DNA of 64,000 nt from Sanderia malayensis (Eukaryota > Cnidaria > Scyphozoa > Semaeostomeae > Pelagiidae), in contig RQOL01000906.1 of assembly GCA_013076295.1 (NCBI GenBank), forward strand, positions 5,770,297 through 5,834,296, given 5' to 3'. The position numbers and the translations under genes are program-made. The notes under the pieces are model-generated. The model saw only the letters and a list, made by a program, of their open reading frames with translations. It did no database searches and was not told the origin of the DNA. Position 1 is the first letter of the stretch, and the number at the start of each line of letters is the position of its first letter. This document shows, piece by piece, positions 31,583 through 40,938 of this stretch.

Positions 31583-31855
31583 ATGGGAGGTGTTGCAGGT
31601 AGATTAGCTGCTAGAGGAATTACACGAGCAGCTGTAAAGACAGCTGCAAAAGCATTAGCTAAAAGAGCAGCAATTGAAGCGGGAAAAGGTGCCTTACAAG
31701 CTGGTGGTAGTGCTGCAGCGGATGCTTTATTAAAAGGACGTGGGAGAGTTAGTAAAAAGATAGTGTTAAGAGGGATTCGAAAGCGAAACAACGTAAAAAG
31801 AGTAATAAGAAAAAGGAGAAAAGGAAATAATAGTAGAAAATCACATATAAAATAG
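31583..31855 (+). CDS. small basic alanine-rich protein, pX/core-like candidate
   Basis: 90 residues. The N-terminal half is an alanine-rich amphipathic helix (AAVKTAAKALAKRAAIEAGK) followed by a glycine/alanine segment; the C-terminal third is arginine/lysine-rich (KRVIRKRRKGNNSRK). Such helix-plus-basic-tail proteins occur as core or penton-linked proteins in adintovirus-like elements. Assignment to pX is only a guess. Confidence 0.5.
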   Translation: MGGVAGRLAARGITRAAVKTAAKALAKRAAIEAGKGALQAGGSAAADALLKGRGRVSKKIVLRGIRKRNNVKRVIRKRRKGNNSRKSHIK

Positions 31856-31885
31856 ACACGAGAAAGAAAAGGGAAAGAAATAACA

Positions 31886-32104
31886 ATGAAGTTTTTTAGA
31901 GCAACACGTTTATTCGGTAAACACTCAACATATAATAGAAAAAAGAAAACCGGTCCATCTAGAAAATTAGTTGGTAATGGAAAAATTGTAATGAAACCCG
32001 TTTCACAACTTGCACGTCATTTAGCCCGAACTGCTGTTGTCCCTAGAAGTGGTGTGACGGTAATTCAACAAAATGGTCGCGTTTGTGTTGAGAAAATAAA
32101 TTAA
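31886..32104 (+). CDS. small basic protein
   Basis: 72 residues from ATG 31886, rich in arginine and lysine in the first half (YNRKKKTGPSRK), then a short strand-rich end (GVTVIQQNGRVCVEKI). Third basic small gene in the row with 31264 and 31583. It may belong to the capsid core; no family recognised. Confidence 0.45.
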   Translation: MKFFRATRLFGKHSTYNRKKKTGPSRKLVGNGKIVMKPVSQLARHLARTAVVPRSGVTVIQQNGRVCVEKIN

Positions 32105-32177
32105 TAGAAATGTAGAATTTTGAAAAAAAAGTTGATTAAAAGTATATAAAATAATGACATAAAACAAGGTAGTAATC

Positions 32178-32488
32178 ATGGAGCATTTACGACATTTTAC
32201 AATTAAAGTTGGTGACAAATCGGTAGCTGAAGCTTTTTATCAAGAATTGCAAAAACAGCATCAAGAGAATCAATTTTGAAAATAATATTTATTGAAAGTT
32301 CATTTTGTTTAGGCAAAAAGGTAGTGTTAGACATTACAACAGACGATACTAAATTTTTAAATAATACTCGCGGTGATATTGAAAAGTGGTTTTCAAATGC
32401 TCTTCGTCTTAGAAGAGAATTGATTTATGAAATTGAAGAGATAGCAGATATACTATATTCAAAACCAGAATTTCAAAAGGGTATATAA
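32178..32488 (+). pseudogene. small viral-type gene, probably one frameshift
   Basis: A frame from ATG 32178 reads MEHLRHFTIKVGDKSVAEAF to the TGA at 32277-32279. An overlapping frame without ATG then reads on to 32488, with a hydrophobic strand (FCLGKKVVLDITTDD) and a helix (RRELIYEIEEIADIL). One gene with a frameshift near 32276 is more likely than two. A TATATAAAA box at 32141-32149 lies about 30 bp upstream. Function unknown. Confidence 0.45.
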
Positions 32489-32491
32489 AAT

Positions 32492-32716
32492 ATGCTTCAG
32501 TTTTCTCCATTGAACGCGCCATCATCAAAAAAATCCAAGAAAAAAGGCGAAAAAGAAATATCAAACATAAACTTAGATCATTTCAAATTATCAGTAGAAA
32601 AATTGGACCAATTCCTAATAGTAAATATCATCATAAACCATACGGAAAGTGTCATTCGCGAATTAGACGAATATTGCGAAGGCAAAAAAGAAAAAGGTGA
32701 AAAGGTTAAAACATGA
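32492..32716 (+). CDS. small viral-type hypothetical protein
   Basis: 74 residues from ATG 32492, starting 3 bp after the previous stop. Basic N terminus (SKKSKKKGEKE), a helix LDHFKLSVEKLDQFLIVNII in the middle and a charged end. No recognised motif. Tight spacing suggests a shared transcript with the frame before it. Confidence 0.4.
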   Translation: MLQFSPLNAPSSKKSKKKGEKEISNINLDHFKLSVEKLDQFLIVNIIINHTESVIRELDEYCEGKKEKGEKVKT

Positions 32717-32734
32717 ATGGGAGAATATGACATC

Positions 32735-32790
32735 TGTCAATCAATCAATCAATCAAATATAGCAATCAAAATATATAAAAGGGGAGACTT
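32735..32790 (+). promoter_or_regulatory. promoter with ATCAATCAATCAATCA repeat and TATA box
   Basis: A repeat of AATC units (32738-32757) precedes a clear TATA box, ATATATAAAAGGGG (32769-32782), about 70 bp upstream of the ATG at 32853. The inverse of this repeat (TGATTGATTGATTGAT) occurs upstream of several genes in the 50-52 kb block. Confidence 0.6.
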
Positions 32791-32852
32791 GTAGAGTAAG
32801 ATTCATTCGCTGTGAAGAACAAGAACAAGTAAAGTCAAATCAAGAATAAGAA

Positions 32853-33230
32853 ATGGCTTCTAATTCATATAACACAGAAGCTGAAAAATCGGTTGAATTG
32901 TGTTCGCGAACTCTTTTAAGTAGTTCGTTTGATGAAAATGGCCACGGACGAATTTTAGAGATCGTCGTGGTCCAGAAAAAGGATCAATTCCACGATGGAT
33001 CAACAAAAGATATGATCCTTCAAGAACAGGCAATTGTTCTAAAAAAAGGAAGCAAGTTTGCTCCTGAGTCAGTTGATAAGGAATTGCATAAGGATTTTAT
33101 AAATGATTTGGGTGGAGTGAAGGAATTTGGATTTACGAAGAGTAAGCTAAAGAAGCTCTTTGCTGCTTGCAATAAAGAACGGGCTGAGGTAGCAAGTTTT
33201 TCTCTTGATTATGAAAATCAGAGAAACTGA
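32853..33230 (+). CDS. PC4-like small protein, candidate ssDNA-binding or transcription factor
   Basis: 125 residues. A strand-rich region with RILEIVVVQKKDQFHDGS and a QEQAIVLKKGSKFAP strand is followed by a helix (ESVDKELHKDFI). The pattern of paired strands then a helix, with a basic residue after a VLL/IVLK strand, is like the PC4 single-stranded-DNA-binding fold. No residue-level signature settles this. Similar features occur in the next gene and at 50938. A promoter with TATA box lies directly upstream. Confidence 0.45.
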   Translation: MASNSYNTEAEKSVELCSRTLLSSSFDENGHGRILEIVVVQKKDQFHDGSTKDMILQEQAIVLKKGSKFAPESVDKELHKDFINDLGGVKEFGFTKSKLKKLFAACNKERAEVASFSLDYENQRN

Positions 33231-33247
33231 CATATGGATTACAAATA

Positions 33248-33709
33248 ATGGCTTCTAAAGATTATAAAGTGGGAAGCCAACTTGCATTGGTACCGTTAAC
33301 ACGAGAATTTTCACTACCGGATGGTGGAAAATATCAAGATGAGTTGTTAATTCAATTGATTTTGGATGATACTATGAGAGTGTCAATGCAGATGAGGTTA
33401 CAAAGGAAAAATGTAACAACAAAAACTACTAATCCAAACAGAAGTGTTTTATTGAAGCCTAAAGATGTGACTAAATTATATGATCTAATATTTGTTAAAA
33501 ATGATGGACAGTGGTTGTCTGATAATTTCCCTACATTGTATGGGGACTTAGCTCCAGTTCTGATTGATCAAGACGGCAAAAGAATTCCGTATGTTCCAAA
33601 AACAGCAAGAGATGTAAACGAGTGGACGTTAGCAGCACAATCTACAGAAGACATGTCACCAGCCGAAATCGCAGCTATAATTGTTCAAACAAATCAAAAG
33701 CACCCGTAA
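33248..33709 (+). CDS. PC4-like small protein with ordered N-terminal domain
   Basis: 153 residues from ATG 33248, 17 bp after the previous stop. Strands with DELLIQLILDD and RSVLLKPKDVTKLYDLI precede a helix. The LLxIxxxxDD and VxLKPxxxxxxxDL pattern recurs in the 50938 protein. The frame ends in a conventional helix (SPAEIAAIIVQTNQ), and a lysine-rich, acidic tail continues in another frame (33700-33897). It could bind single-stranded DNA during replication, by analogy only. Confidence 0.45.
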   Translation: MASKDYKVGSQLALVPLTREFSLPDGGKYQDELLIQLILDDTMRVSMQMRLQRKNVTTKTTNPNRSVLLKPKDVTKLYDLIFVKNDGQWLSDNFPTLYGDLAPVLIDQDGKRIPYVPKTARDVNEWTLAAQSTEDMSPAEIAAIIVQTNQKHP

Positions 33710-33897
33710 AAACAAAGAAACGAGTAAAGGCGACAGATAAAGTAGCTGCGGATTCATCCCAGACAGATGGTAAAAATAAGAAGAGAAAAAGACAAATAGT
33801 CTTTAGCGACTCTGAAGATGAAGAAGTGAGTGAAAAGAGAAACAATTCTCCAACGTTGATAGCAGATGACTATTTGGAAGATTCACAAGCATGGTGA
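33700..33897 (+). pseudogene. frameshifted lysine-rich and acidic tail of the 33248 gene
   Basis: This plus frame overlaps the end of the 33248 protein. It reads a lysine-rich stretch (PVKTKKRVKATDK, then GKNKKRKRQIVF) and an acidic serine stretch (SDSEDEEVSEKR) to the stop at 33895-33897. The composition is like the tail at 28469-28903. It has no credible own start, so it is best read as the C-terminal part of the gene before it, separated by one frameshift. Confidence 0.5.
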
Positions 33898-34107
33898 AAA
33901 TAAAAACTTTTTACATGAGTGTTTATTATATTTTAAAGTTGATATATAGTTAGATAGAACATGTAATTATATTAATGATATGATTATGATGATTGAATGG
34001 TAACAAATGGATATTTTTTTGATTGACACCCTTCAATAATCATAGTTGGAAATGAAAAAGATATAAATGTATAGAACCATACATAAGTAAATCATTTGCG
34101 CGCAACA
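33898..34107. other. AT-rich spacer with a TATA-like box
   Basis: No coding. A GATATAAATGTATAG box lies near 34058-34071, about 40-50 bp upstream of the ATG at 34108. Confidence 0.5.
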
Positions 34108-34470
34108 ATGACGTTTAAAGGAGTAAAAAGACAGTATTTGGAGAAACGAAATGATTTACTCATCAAAAATAGAGAAATTAAGAAAAGGATTTCCTATATT
34201 AAAAAAACCTTAATAGAAAAAGGTAAAATTTTACGAGCAGTGTATTTTGCGATATTGCAAAATAAAAAGGATTATGATTTTTGTAAATTATATGATGAGA
34301 TTGATGAACATCAAACGATATTATTGGACTATTTTGAGCAATTGATGAAGAGCATTAATTCATTATCGTTGAAAAGAACATTTAGTAATGTGTTGGTTAA
34401 TGAAAAAGTTGCCTTCAAAAACTTACAGCGATATTATAAGAAATCTGTAAAAAATATATGTAACATTTGA
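34108..34470 (+). CDS. coiled, basic viral-type hypothetical protein
   Basis: 120 residues from ATG 34108. Almost entirely helical and basic (REIKKRISYIKKTLIEKGK), with a middle helix that is more acidic (LYDEIDEHQTILLDYFEQL). Ends with KSVKNICNI. No known family. Its position before the polymerase and its own TATA-like box suggest an independent early gene. Confidence 0.45.
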   Translation: MTFKGVKRQYLEKRNDLLIKNREIKKRISYIKKTLIEKGKILRAVYFAILQNKKDYDFCKLYDEIDEHQTILLDYFEQLMKSINSLSLKRTFSNVLVNEKVAFKNLQRYYKKSVKNICNI

Positions 34471-34807
34471 ACATTTTAATGGGATTTATAAGAAAAATAT
34501 ATATAGGAAATCGTGTATTTATTTTATGTGTTGACTATTTTTTCTGTAAAAGAACCAACGCTGTTGGTATTTTATCCAAAGACAGGTTTACATTCCAAAT
34601 GAATTCATCTCAAGGTATGTTGATGACATCATATGTTCTTTTGTTATGTCAAAATGATTGACAGGTGGTAAAAATGATTGACAGGTGAATCAAAGGTCAA
34701 CTGGTGAATATGAATAAAAGTAGCTCCAAAACTTAAATGTTTAACATTCGGAGGAACAGCGAGAAGAGAACACAAGTCAAGAAAAGACAACAGGAGATGA
34801 ACAAGGT
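34471..34807. other. non-coding leader with two direct repeats before the polymerase region
   Basis: Two copies of AATGATTGACAGGTG lie at 34652-34666 and 34673-34687. They sit about 120-155 bp upstream of the first polymerase-region ATG at 34808. They could be regulatory binding sites. No open frame beyond chance is seen. Confidence 0.45.
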
Positions 34808-36262
34808 ATGAAACCTATCCGAACAAATTTTGTTTGTAATACATGTAAAGGTTCTTATCCTACGAAAGCGTCCTTAATAAAACATAAGGAACAGAAACAT
34901 GGGATTTTCAATCATATGTGTAGTGATTGTACAGAAGGTTTTTCTCGTATAGTAGATTTAAAAACACATATATCGAAACATCATTCAAGATTTGAATGTG
35001 GTTATTGTAAAGTTGGGAACTTTACTAAGAAACGTTTGATTAGGCATTTAAAGAAAAAGCATGGCATTACGGATGATAATACAAGCTCTATGCGTAATGC
35101 AAAAAAGGTAAAAATGGTTACAACACTGCGTAATACAAAGAAGGTGAAAAAGAATTCAACATCATCACCTAAACATACTAAGAAAAAGAAATCACAATGT
35201 GATATATGCAACAAAACATTTAAGAATAAACGAGCGTTAGAAAACCATAAGTTTATTAATCATGAAAAGGCTTTCAATTGTATTCGATTTGGAATGGTTT
35301 TTGATGATATGGCGAGTTTATCTGATCATTAACATGATCATAATAATTCTAATAAGAAACAAATGCATTTTGCATGTGATTATTGTGATGCAAAGCATTT
35401 TTTGCATGTGATTATTGTGATGCAACGGCACAGGATTGCGGTACATAAGGAGTTAAATATTACAGCTCATCATTTCCCTTCAATGGCACATGTGCGTTGT
35501 TTTTGGAATGATTGTGTATATGCACATCAACCATGGGAAACAGATCTTGATACAGCTGGTAACCCATTTATGGGGCAAGATAAGCAAATGTTAATAGAGT
35601 ATTATAAACGACATATGCCCTACATTGCACCTCATTGTTACTCACAATTAAACAATCGCTCTTTTATAAAATTTAATTTTCATCTATTAGCAAATGAAGA
35701 TTTTAGTCAACAAATTAAACATTACCTGCAACAGGTTTATGCAGAGGTTATAGATGACCTGCCCACAAGGTTTATAATATCATTCGGATTTCTTTTGCAA
35801 AATAAATATACAGATGCATTACGGTATTGGTATGTATCTGATTATAATTTGATGTCTAATCAAGATGAGGAAAATAGTAATATACAATTTAACGAGTTTA
35901 TGGTGCGTTCAAAAGAGGATTTGAAACGAGAAACGAAGAAAATAACATCAATTCCCTTTATTGATATTATTAAAAAGAATTTCCAGGATAGTAGCTGGGG
36001 GTTAGTTCGTGCTACGAATATGCATGTATCAGTAGTAAATATTGGTAATGAGGATTTTACAATCGGAAAAGCTGCCGATGAAGAGTTACAATTACCAGAT
36101 TGTATAAAAAAATCTCATGCTATCGACATTAACTTTCCAATTGATGATAGACATATACCAACAAGTAATGCTGCTTGTTTTTTTATCGCTCTTCGGAATG
36201 CTCTCTTACAATATAAATCTGAAGAGGAGGTAGAAACGATAGATGAAATGATTACTAAGTAA
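34808..36262 (+). pseudogene. N-terminal zinc-finger region of the viral DNA polymerase gene, broken
   Basis: The first frame (34808-35332) holds at least four C2H2-type fingers (VCNTCKGSYPTKASLIKH, CSDCTEGFSRIVDLKTH, ECGYCKVGNFTKKRLIRH, CDICNKTFKNKRALENH). A second frame (35363-36262) begins in a duplicated finger segment: CDYCDA recurs within 35370-35425. It then continues with a domain of the kind found before PolB in such elements (TSNAACFFIALRNALLQY near its end). Zinc fingers at the N terminus are known in related PolB-containing elements. I cannot exclude that the fingers form a separate gene. The frame is broken at about 35335 and after 36262. Confidence 0.6.
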
Positions 36263-37591
36263 AGTATTGCAAATTTGCAGAACTTGAGGATTTTTATGGA
36301 TTTCATTTAGCTCATACAGTGCATATGGAATGGATGTATGGAGTTAAAATCTCTTTGTATACACCTGTGTTTAAATTTGAAGATGATAAGATTGGAGATA
36401 AAGAATTATCCAATATTACAGGATTGATTGGTGTAAAAAAAGTATATACATCTCATTTAAAGTACAAGAGTTGTATAAAATTAGATTTATTATATTACAA
36501 GGAGCATCTGTGCACGATAAAAAACATCAAATCCTTTACAAATAAATATATCTGTAATGAATGTAGTATGGTGTATAAACATTCATCAAGTTTAGTTCGG
36601 CATCAAAAGACATGTATTTTAAGCAAACGAACACAACGCAAATATAAAGAAGGCTTAATAGAACGCCACCAACCACTCTTAACGAAAGTGAGAAAGGCGT
36701 TTGGTTTGTCAAATGAATATACCTTTCAAAATGAAGACGAAAAATCAGATTTCTTTTATGATAAAGATACAGTTGTGTTTGATTTCGAAAGTTTAAATAT
36801 CAAACAAACTTTCAATGAATCGGATGTATTTTATGGAAAAGAATACATATTTGGTGATGATGGATTGATAGATGATGAGTTTTTTGATAAAGAGAATGAA
36901 GACTGTTATAATTGCTACAATGATAATGGTGATATTGTTTCACATAGAGAATATGTGCAGAATTTGTTAATTGAAGAAGGTGAACAAAGTGAGGATTTCT
37001 TTCGGGTGCAGGTACCTGTTTCATATGCTATTGCGAGCAGCTTTCCTCACGGATTACATGAAGGAGAAATAATTGATGAGAATATCGTATTTGCTCATAA
37101 CAAATCACCGCGAGCATTGATTGAGGTTTTTGTAAAGCACCTAATACATTTAGGTGAGAAGAAATGTATTAGATCATTTCACAAATATCAAAAGATATTT
37201 GAGAGTATACGGGATTTTTTTGGGAAAAAAGGTATTACTTTTATATGATGAAGGTAAAAGCTATCATTTTAATGAATTGATTGGAATTGATTTAACAAAA
37301 AAACAAAGTATTGAAGATGCAATAATTCGAACATGTACACCTGAACAGTGTGCAAAGGTTAAAGAATTATTTGAGATGAAAGATGAAGAAATTGATAGAA
37401 TTGAAACACGACAGGATAGAATTGAAATCTTAACGATATATTCTGAAGAATATAAAGTTTATCCGACATTATTTAAACAATGTCAAACAACATCGGTATT
37501 TGGATTTAATTCGTCAGGTTATGACATTCCATTGATTGCAAAATATTTGTTTCCTATTATGCTGAAACAAGGAGTAACTCCAGATGTAATA
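36263..37591 (+). pseudogene. viral family B DNA polymerase, exonuclease part, broken
   Basis: Two overlapping frames (36319-37248 and 37154-37591). The first includes a further zinc-finger-like CNECSMVYKHSSSLVRH block and the Exo I block VVFDFESLN with the catalytic aspartate and glutamate. The second has the Exo II block VFGFNSSGYDIPLIAKY. A frameshift lies near 37200. The frame is then cut at 37592 by the 10 kb transposon with an ATA target duplication and continues in frame at 47563. In protein-primed family B enzymes the exonuclease proofreads. This copy is broken. Confidence 0.75.
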
Positions 37592-38730
37592 TAGACAGGG
37601 AATTATCCCCTACAAACTAACAAACAGGGTAACCTTAAATTTTAATGCTTCATATGAAAGCCAAGACAAAGAGGATCAGAAATCCGAGATGGGACATTTC
37701 GAAAAAGTGACGGGGGTCACGTCATCGCTCATAAAAGTATTGCACCATTGGTCACGGTCAGAAAAAAATCAACTATCTTATATTGTAAACCTGAATACAT
37801 ATTTAGAAAGAGCACAAAGAGTTATGCAAAAAATATTAAGGAACTTTATCTTTAACATGAACGGTTGAGGAGATATGGGCAGTCGAAGATGTTACGATTC
37901 AGGGGGTAAAAGAAGAAATGAAATTACCTGAATTCTCTAATATTACCGGAACATTGGCACAAATATTGAACTACGTATACCATCTCATTGATGGAAAGCA
38001 TTTCAAGTTGATTTCAGCTAAAAAAATGTTTGAAAAACTGAGTTTACATAATGTGCAGGGTGTCTGAATTCCTGACATTACCCCCCGATTTTTGGAGAAA
38101 TCCATTTTTTAATGATTTGGGGTAAAACTTTTGATGTAGAGTCAACTCTGTTTAGGTTGAACACCCTAGGGAAGTGTGAAAATGTTCGAATTACAACATA
38201 TTCGAATTGTAGAGGTTTACCTTTATAAGAATTAATTGTTTAGTGATCCTTAGGAACGGAGAATTCCGTTCGAAATAGGTAAAGTTCGAGCTACACGAGT
38301 TAGAATTATGCAGACATGACTGTAAATTGTATTCCACTAGTAAGAACTCATTAAAAATGCTTTTCTGTAGCAATTTGCTCTTCAATTAGACATCAACTTG
38401 TCAAATAAAAGCTAATAAGTCATCAAAATTAGGGGGTAATATCAGCATTGCTGAAACCAAGATAAAATGAATTAAAGTGTATAGAAAAATTATCAGCGAA
38501 AAAGGCTCACTAATATTTTATGGTAGCCATTCGTCTCATGAGCTATCACTTGATATAAAATCGGATACCTCCCATTTGCTCTCCTTGCTGTCACTTAACT
38601 AAGAATCATTTTCGTTAGCGCCTTTTTATGATTGGTCACAAACAGATTCGCTTGTCGGTCGATGCTTGCTGTTTATCTTGTTTTGCTTTCAAACCATTTC
38701 TCTTTCCCTTTGATTTTCGCCTTACTCATG

Positions 38731-38952
38731 CTTGTCAACCTTGGGTTGACGAGCAATCTAGCCCCAGAGGATATTGACCACGTCAAAGAGTTCATATGCT
38801 CAACTGCCTATTCTAGTACAACGCCTAACGACTTTGTTGAAACTAGGATTCGCATATATAAGGAACTTAAACATAAGCCTTCATTGCTATTACCTCCACC
38901 GGACCCAGACTCCGTCCACCATACGAATGGTATTATTCCAGCAATTTTATGA
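38731..38952 (+). pseudogene. coding-like segment inside the TTAA element
   Basis: About 73 codons with a protein-like composition, containing LAPEDIDHVKEFICST and a PSLLLPPPDPDSVHH block, ending in a stop at 38950-38952. It does not continue into the TIR arms in any sensible way. It may be a captured exon or a remnant of a longer host or transposon gene. I do not recognise the family. Confidence 0.4.
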
Positions 38953-39426
38953 TCGATCAACTAGATTTTAAGAATTTGGGGTTGGAAAATTAAAAATTCA
39001 AAAGTACAGCCGCCAGTCTTGTTTGCGGGAGTCAATTTTCTCCTGTAAGAAATGTGCAGCGAAAGAAAAAGGAGCCTGTTTCAGAAGCGAACGAGGAATT
39101 TGACCTTGCAGATCTGCAAAAACAATGTAAGAAAGCAAGAGAGAAAAGACTGCCATGAGTAAGGCGAAAATCAAAGGGAAAGAGAAATGGTTTGAAAGCA
39201 AAACAAGATAAACAACAAGCATCGACCGACAAGCGAATCTGTTTGTGACCAATCATAAAAAGGCGCTAACGAAAATGATTCTTAGTTAAGTGACAGCAAG
39301 GAGAGCAAATGGGAGGTCTCCGATTTTATATCAAGTGATAGCTCATGAGACGAATGGCTACCATAAAATATTAGTGAGGCTTTTTCGCTGATAATTTTTC
39401 TATACACTTTAATTCATTTTATCTTG

Positions 39427-40323
39427 TGTCATGGGGCCCATCTTATTATCATTATTATTATTATTATTGTAGCGGCTATTTCATTATTATTATTATTATA
39501 CTTGATTATTGCGAGCGGCAACAATTCACGTATCGAATTGCAACGAGTTGCAGGTGAATTTTGTACTACGAAGAATTATTACGATTATAAAGAATTACGA
39601 AGATTACGAAGAAATATTAAGATTATAAAGAATTACGAAGATTACGAAGAATTATTACGATTATAAAGAATTACGAATATTATGAAGAATTATGAAGATT
39701 ATAAAGAATTATGAAGAATTATGAAGAATTATACGATATTACGAAGATTTAGAGAATTTGAAGATTGAAGTTTGAATATTACGTGGACACCGAGATGTCC
39801 TTCATTGTTATTGAAGCTACGTGGACTATATTATGAAGATTACTTAAAGATTACGTGGACACCGAGATGTCCTTGGAGATGCGCAGTTAATTAACAAACA
39901 ATAGAACTTTAGGTACTTAATTATGGCTTCTGTGCAACGTACGTGCACGAGGCCCAGGTTATCTTCGCGCCTAGATGTATAGAGCCAGTGGAGCGCGTTG
40001 AAGCCACCAACGTGTTCAGGGCTTCTGTTCTTCGTGGGTGTTGAAGTACAGGGTATTTTACATGTAACCACGCTTGTGTAACATGTGTTATCTAGTTTTA
40101 AATACTCTGTAAAACCTATTATCATTGCTCAGTTTCAGCTCGTTGAGCTCAGTGTTGGGAGCTCAACTGATTATATTATATAGATACATTTTGCCGCAAG
40201 AACTTTGATTCTCTGGTCGAAACCTTAGCGTACAGCACCATTGCTTAGCGAGACATCGCCTACCGAGTTTCTGGTTACCGTCCCCAGCTCTGGGGTAGAA
40301 TTCAACAGAAACACCTCACGACA
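39427..40323. mobile_element. solo LTR candidate, TSD CTTG
   Basis: 897 bp starting TGTCATGGGG and ending ACGACA, flanked by CTTG at 39423-39426 and 40324-40327. It interrupts an otherwise perfect right TIR arm of the TTAA element: joining the flanks restores the arm. It contains simple ATT repeats (39440-39500), an array of GAAGAATTACGAAGATTA units (39570-39750) and a repeated GGACACCGAGATGTCCTT palindrome (39784 and 39858). No coding. Confidence 0.7.
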
Positions 40324-40553
40324 CTTGGTTTCAGCAATGCTGATATTACCCCCTAATTTTGATGACTTATTAGCTTTTATTTGACAAGTTGATGTCTAAT
40401 TGAAGAGCAAATTGCTACAGAAAAGCATTTTTAATGAGTTCTTACTAGTGGAATACAATTTACAGTCATGTCTGCATAATTCTAACTCGTGTAGCTCGAA
40501 CTTTACCTATTTCGAACGGAATTCTTCGTTCCTAAGGATCACTAAACAATTAA

Positions 40554-40938
40554 GGTTGTAGACCCCCCTATATTTTGTGAAAAATCTAATATGTAGGGAA
40601 AAATTTTTTTCATGCATTTTCAATAGCCCAATCTTTGGTCTTTCCAATAGTGTATTTTGTTTGTCCCTAGTATAGATAGTTTGTCTCAAATATTCTTTTT
40701 TGACATTGAAGTATAAAATTTTTTTGAAAATTTTCCATAGCGACGTCCCTAGCAACGAATTTCCCACTACATATTCCCCTTCTAAGACCCCATAACTTCA
40801 CAAAACTCTCTCTGTGAGCTGTGGAGGAGCAGTGCCCTCAATAGCCTCGTTTTCGACTTGTTTTATGACAGCTACAACTAGACTCATTACATTGCGTCCC
40901 TATGCCTCGCTCGCAACTCGCTCAACACAAGGGACTTA
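40554..40938. other. interior of the 10 kb transposon, nothing recognised
   Basis: Short stretch after the TTAA element. The first 17 bases still match the outer arm. No coding region seen. Confidence 0.4.

Larger units (their letters stand above)
38240..40549. mobile_element. TTAA-target long-TIR element with captured coding-like segment
   Basis: Ends TTGTTTAGTGATCC and complement, flanked by TTAA at 38236-38239 and 40550-40553. Inserted in the left arm of the 10 kb transposon, whose right arm lacks it. Its own TIR arms are about 490 bp (38240-38730 versus 39155-39426 plus 40328-40549). The right arm is interrupted by a solo LTR. The core between the arms is only about 425 bp and holds the segment at 38731-38952. 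A TTAA duplication suggests piggyBac or a Kolobok-type mover. No transposase gene remains. Confidence 0.8.
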
